Shown here in pieces: positions 61,064-64,000 of a stretch of DNA of 64,000 nucleotides (position 1 is the first letter of the stretch; the number at the start of each line of letters is the position of its first letter). Both the position numbers and the translations under genes were made by a program. The notes beneath the pieces were generated by a model, which was not told the origin of the DNA, searched no databases, and saw only the letters and a list, made by a program, of their open reading frames with translations. Source of the DNA: Marinobacter shengliensis (GTDB lineage: Bacteria; Pseudomonadota; Gammaproteobacteria; Pseudomonadales; Oleiphilaceae); contig NZ_PXNO01000027.1 of assembly GCF_003007715.1 (NCBI RefSeq), forward strand, positions 372,001 to 436,000, written 5' to 3'.

Positions 61064-61954
61064 ATGGCGATGGTTCAACCGCGCTCCACTAAATACCGTG
61101 TGCTGGCATCCCATCTGGGCATGCTGGCATTTATCGCGGTGATTCTGTTCCCGCTGCTGATGGTGATTTCCATCTCCTTCCGCAGCGGTAACTTTGCCTC
61201 CGGTAGCCTGTTGCCGGAGAATCCCTCGCTGGAACACTGGTATCTGGCGCTGGGTATTCCCTACACAGACGACGCCGGCATTACTACCCAACCGCCGTTT
61301 CCTGTGCTGCTCTGGCTCTGGAATTCAATCAAGGTGGCGGTGGTTTCGTCCATTCTGATTCTGGCATTGTCTACCACCAGTGCCTATGCCTTCGCCCGCA
61401 TGCGGTTTGCGGGCAAAGGCGCAGTACTCAAATCCATGCTGATCTTTCAGATGTTCCCGCCGGTGCTGTCCCTGGTGGCGCTGTATGCGTTGTTCGACCA
61501 GATCGGCAATCATGTCAGCTGGCTGGGTTTGAATACCCATGGTGCCGTCATCGTGGCCTCTCTGGGCGGCATGGCGCTGCACATCTGGACAATTAAAGGC
61601 TACTTCGATTCCATCGACCGGTCACTGGAGGAAGCCGCCATCGTTGACGGTGCCACCACCTGGCAGGCATTCCGCTACATCCTGCTGCCGTTGTCTGTGC
61701 CCATTCTGGTGGTGGTGTTCATCCTGGCGTTCATCATGACCATCATGGAATACCCGATGGCCTCGGTGCTGCTGGTGGATACCAACAAGCTGACCCTGGC
61801 GGTGGGTGCTCAGCAGTACCTGTACGAGCAGAACTACCTGTGGGGCGACTTTGCCGCGGCGGCGGTGTTGTCTGGTCTGCCGATCACCGTGATTTTCCTG
61901 TATTGCCAGAAGTGGATTGTCGGCGGGCTGACCGCCGGTGGTGTCAAAGGCTAG
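61064..61954 (+). CDS. malG: Maltose ABC transporter permease MalG
   Basis: A 296-residue permease with six hydrophobic segments and the EAA loop [26 protein letters not shown] precedes the ATG, 10 bases after malF. Ends the malEFG operon and is convergent with malK. Confidence 0.95.
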   Translation: MAMVQPRSTKYRVLASHLGMLAFIAVILFPLLMVISISFRSGNFASGSLLPENPSLEHWYLALGIPYTDDAGITTQPPFPVLLWLWNSIKVAVVSSILILALSTTSAYAFARMRFAGKGAVLKSMLIFQMFPPVLSLVALYALFDQIGNHVSWLGLNTHGAVIVASLGGMALHIWTIKGYFDSIDRSLEEAAIVDGATTWQAFRYILLPLSVPILVVVFILAFIMTIMEYPMASVLLVDTNKLTLAVGAQQYLYEQNYLWGDFAAAAVLSGLPITVIFLYCQKWIVGGLTAGGVKG

Positions 61955-62063
61955 CTTTGTTGTTGCTCTCAGGGCCCGCGAGGGCCCGCTCTCCCAGGCC
62001 GTAGCGGAAGATCCCGCACGGCTTCCTTACGCGACCTGCGTCTTCCCGCGTTATCTTTCGCGA

Positions 62064-62105
62064 CCCGGTCAGAGTTATCCCCCCTGCTGACCGGGCTTTT
62101 TTTTT
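62064..62105 (+). terminator. Terminator after malG
   Basis: CCCGGTCAG / CTGACCGGG around a 14-base loop, then C and T9. Strong. Confidence 0.92.
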
Positions 62106-62167
62106 GTGGACTTAACAGGATGGTGCACAGGCCCTTGAGTCCGGTTGCCTATCGCCTGATGTAGCGC

Positions 62168-62274
62168 GCCCATGTGGGAGGCCCTTTCCAAAACCGTGCG
62201 GAGCCAGGGATGGCGGAGCCGAGCGTACAGGGATGTATTCACAGCGTGTTTTGGAAAGGGCCTCCCACATGGGC
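62168..62274. repeat. Structured inverted-repeat element, copy 2
   Basis: Arms of 27 bases (62168-62194 and 62248-62274) pair perfectly and enclose the 53-base core (62195-62247) shared with the element near 36.2 kb. Apart from the innermost CCAAAAC the arms differ completely between the copies, although each pairs perfectly. This copy lies between the convergent malG and malK genes. Confidence 0.88.
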
Positions 62275-62314
62275 GTGCGGCCGGCTGTCACCAGTGAGGT
62301 CAAGGTAGGGGGAA

Positions 62315-62341
62315 CAAAAAAGCCGGTAACGAACACCGGCC
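62315..62341 (-). terminator. Terminator after malK
   Basis: On the minus strand GCCGGT / ACCGGC around GTTCGTT, then T6. Confidence 0.85.
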
Positions 62342-62383
62342 AAGGAGAGTGTACTGCAGATCAAATCAGAAGCGGGCAGGGCC

Positions 62384-63499
62384 CTAGAAGTCGATGCACG
62401 GTTCCTGATAGAGGCGGGGGCAGGCGGTGCCGTCGTCCCGGAACAGGTGGCACTTGTTGGCATTCAGCCCCAGAGTCATGGGTGCGCCTTCCTGAACGGG
62501 GTTACCGCCATCGGTGCGCATGGTCAGCACGCCCTCCACGTTGCTAACGTCCAGGTGCACCAGGGTCTGATAACCCAGACGCTCGACAACGTGAACCTCA
62601 CCTTGCAGGTACATGTCGGCCTCCTGGTCTTCGGTCAGGTGTTCCGGACGTATACCCAGAGTGACGTTTTCGCCCTCAAGCAGGTTATGACCATTCACCG
62701 GCAATTCCAGCTGATGGTCACCCGGCAGGGTCACGGTGACCGACTGGTTACTGGCAGAAGCCACCTGGCAGTCGATGAAGTTCATCTTCGGTGAGCCGAT
62801 AAAGCCCGCCACAAAGCGGGTGGCCGGATAGTGGTAGAGTTCCATGGGCTTGCCCACCTGGGCAATGCAGCCGTTATCCAAAGCCACGATTTTGTCGGCC
62901 ATGGTCATGGCTTCCACCTGATCGTGGGTGACATAAATCATGGTGGCGCCCAGGCGTTTGTGCAGGCGGGATATTTCGATCCGCATCTGAACGCGCAGCG
63001 AGGCATCCAGGTTGGACAGCGGCTCGTCAAACAGGAACACCGCCGGCTCCCGAACGATGGTACGGCCGATGGCGACCCGCTGGCGTTGGCCGCCAGACAG
63101 GTCTTTGGGCTTGCGCTCCAGGAGCTTGTCCAGTTGCAGCAGGGTGGCGGCGTCCTGAACCCTCCGGTTGATTTCGTCCTTGTGGGTTTTCGCGAGCTTC
63201 AGGCCGAAGGCCATGTTCTCCGCCACATCCATGTGGGGGTAGAGGGCGTAAGACTGGAAGACCATGCCCACTTCCCGTTCTTTGGGGGGCAGGTCATTCA
63301 CCCGGCCATTTCCGATGTACAAGTCGCCGGTGGTTATGTCCTCCAGCCCGGCAATCATTCGCAGCAGTGTCGACTTGCCGCAGCCGGAGGGGCCGACGAA
63401 CACCACAAACTCGCCGTCATCGATGTCCAGGTTCACGTTCTTGGTTACCTGGGCGTCGTCATAGCTTTTACAGATATTTCTCAGGGTTACACTGGCCAT
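62384..63499 (-). CDS. malK: Maltose ABC transporter ATPase MalK
   Basis: A 371-residue ATPase with Walker [10 protein letters not shown] (near 37), signature [13 protein letters not shown] (near 135), Walker [13 protein letters not shown] and H-loop [10 protein letters not shown], all intact, then the OB-type regulatory C domain found in MalK. It energises MalFG. It lies 31 bases after the alpha-glucosidase gene on the same strand and forms an operon with it, while malEFG is convergent. Confidence 0.95.
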   Translation of the reverse strand: MASVTLRNICKSYDDAQVTKNVNLDIDDGEFVVFVGPSGCGKSTLLRMIAGLEDITTGDLYIGNGRVNDLPPKEREVGMVFQSYALYPHMDVAENMAFGLKLAKTHKDEINRRVQDAATLLQLDKLLERKPKDLSGGQRQRVAIGRTIVREPAVFLFDEPLSNLDASLRVQMRIEISRLHKRLGATMIYVTHDQVEAMTMADKIVALDNGCIAQVGKPMELYHYPATRFVAGFIGSPKMNFIDCQVASASNQSVTVTLPGDHQLELPVNGHNLLEGENVTLGIRPEHLTEDQEADMYLQGEVHVVERLGYQTLVHLDVSNVEGVLTMRTDGGNPVQEGAPMTLGLNANKCHLFRDDGTACPRLYQEPCIDF

Positions 63500-63530
63500 A
63501 GCGTTTATCTTCTTGATCGATGGTCACCCG

Positions 63531-64000
63531 TCAGAGCCTGGCGATTTCAATACCCCAGGGCCCCAGTTTCAGTTGTTTGCCGTGCCATTGACCGCCGATG
63601 AAATCGGGGGTTCCGGTCATGGGAGAGCCTTGCGCCGGCAGCGTCACGGTATTTCCGGTCTCGCTCAGGTTCAGAGCGATGATCAAGCGTTCCTCGCCAA
63701 GACTCCTGACGAACACCAGTGTGTCCTTCGGGCTCTTGAGGAATTCGATGTCTCCTTCCAGCAGGACAGCCTGCTCCCGACGCCAGCCCAGAAAACTCCG
63801 GTAGGCGGTGAGCACGGAATTATCTTCGGCATGCTGCAGGGCAACGGCGGCGTTGTAATGATCATCATACACGGGCAGCCAGGGGCTGGTGCTGGAAAAG
63901 CCGCCGTGGGTTTCTTCGTGGTGCCAGACCATGGGAGTCCTGCAGCCGTCCCGGCCCTTGTACTCTGGCCAGAAGTTGATGCCGTAAGGGTCCACGAGGT
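63531..64000 (-). CDS. Alpha-glucosidase (GH13), C-terminal part; 5' end outside window
   Basis: The 156 codons in view stay open to the window edge. GRDGCRTPMVWHHEETHGGF is the segment after the last catalytic site in oligo-1,6- and alpha-1,4-glucosidases, followed by the C-terminal beta domain (LVFVRSLGEERLIIALNLSE). It would release glucose from maltodextrin in the cytoplasm and feed Glk. It is upstream of malK in the same operon. The catalytic residues are outside the window. Confidence 0.9.
   Translation of the reverse strand, partial: LVDPYGINFWPEYKGRDGCRTPMVWHHEETHGGFSSTSPWLPVYDDHYNAAVALQHAEDNSVLTAYRSFLGWRREQAVLLEGDIEFLKSPKDTLVFVRSLGEERLIIALNLSETGNTVTLPAQGSPMTGTPDFIGGQWHGKQLKLGPWGIEIARL

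Larger units (their letters stand above)
61955..62383. other. malG-malK convergent gap
   Basis: About 430 bases without a gene. It holds the malG terminator, the second copy of the structured inverted-repeat element, and the malK terminator, in that order. Confidence 0.75.

Overview
The window looks like chromosome of a GC-rich marine gammaproteobacterium, most probably Marinobacter or a close relative. That is an inference from gene content and protein style (HexR-controlled Entner-Doudoroff genes, MvaT-type rather than H-NS-type nucleoid protein, tig-clpP-clpX-lon-hupB-ppiD order); no database search was possible.

Layout. 1-5.3 kb: 3' part of cysS, malate synthase glcB, a cluster of four palindromic hairpins, folD, and a tRNA operon (Pro-Arg-His-Leu) behind a clear sigma-70 promoter. 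5.28-8.38 kb: a small genomic island inserted in the 3' end of tRNA-Leu(TAG), bounded by perfect 50-bp direct repeats. It carries a stand-alone MvaT-type DNA-binding domain, an AT-rich KAP-type P-loop NTPase gene and a probable phage remnant, but no recombinase gene. 8.6-17.2 kb: the proteostasis block tig, clpP, clpX, lon, hupB, ppiD. 17.2-22.4 kb: a lipoprotein, a secreted pullulanase and maltoporin. 22.7-32.9 kb: central sugar catabolism: hexR, zwf-pgl-eda, gap-pyk, edd-glk, then a UDG-family gene. 32.8-55.2 kb: a glycerol region: orphan GlpV-like binding protein and divergent porin, glpD, glpR, glpK, a sigma-54 activator, the glycerol ABC transporter glpS-glpT-glpP-glpQ-DUF2160-glpV, a chemoreceptor, and an eno-tpiA-gapN cassette. 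55.2-64 kb: aldo/keto reductase and alpha-amylase lipoprotein, malE-malF-malG, malK and the 3' end of an alpha-glucosidase.

How it works together. Starch or maltodextrin is cut outside the cytoplasm by pullulanase and amylase lipoproteins, passes LamB and MalEFGK, and is split by alpha-glucosidase. Glk, Zwf, Pgl, Edd and Eda then run the Entner-Doudoroff route, with HexR-like operator sites between hexR and zwf and between gap and edd. Glycerol enters through an ABC importer whose promoter has a perfect GG-N10-GC sigma-54 element facing a divergent AcoR-type activator. It is converted by GlpK and GlpD to DHAP, and a dedicated TpiA, GapN-like dehydrogenase and second enolase could take it towards PEP. 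GlpR-like TGTTCG/CGAACA motifs recur before most genes of the glycerol region, including the eno cassette.

Most notable: the tRNA-Leu island pairing an AT-rich KAP NTPase with a DNA-binding-domain-only MvaT homologue; a two-copy structured element with a nearly invariant 53-nt core and unrelated but perfectly complementary arms, each copy between convergent operons; the complementary degeneracy of the two glycerol-transporter ATPases; and a GapN-like enzyme lacking the usual catalytic glutamate.
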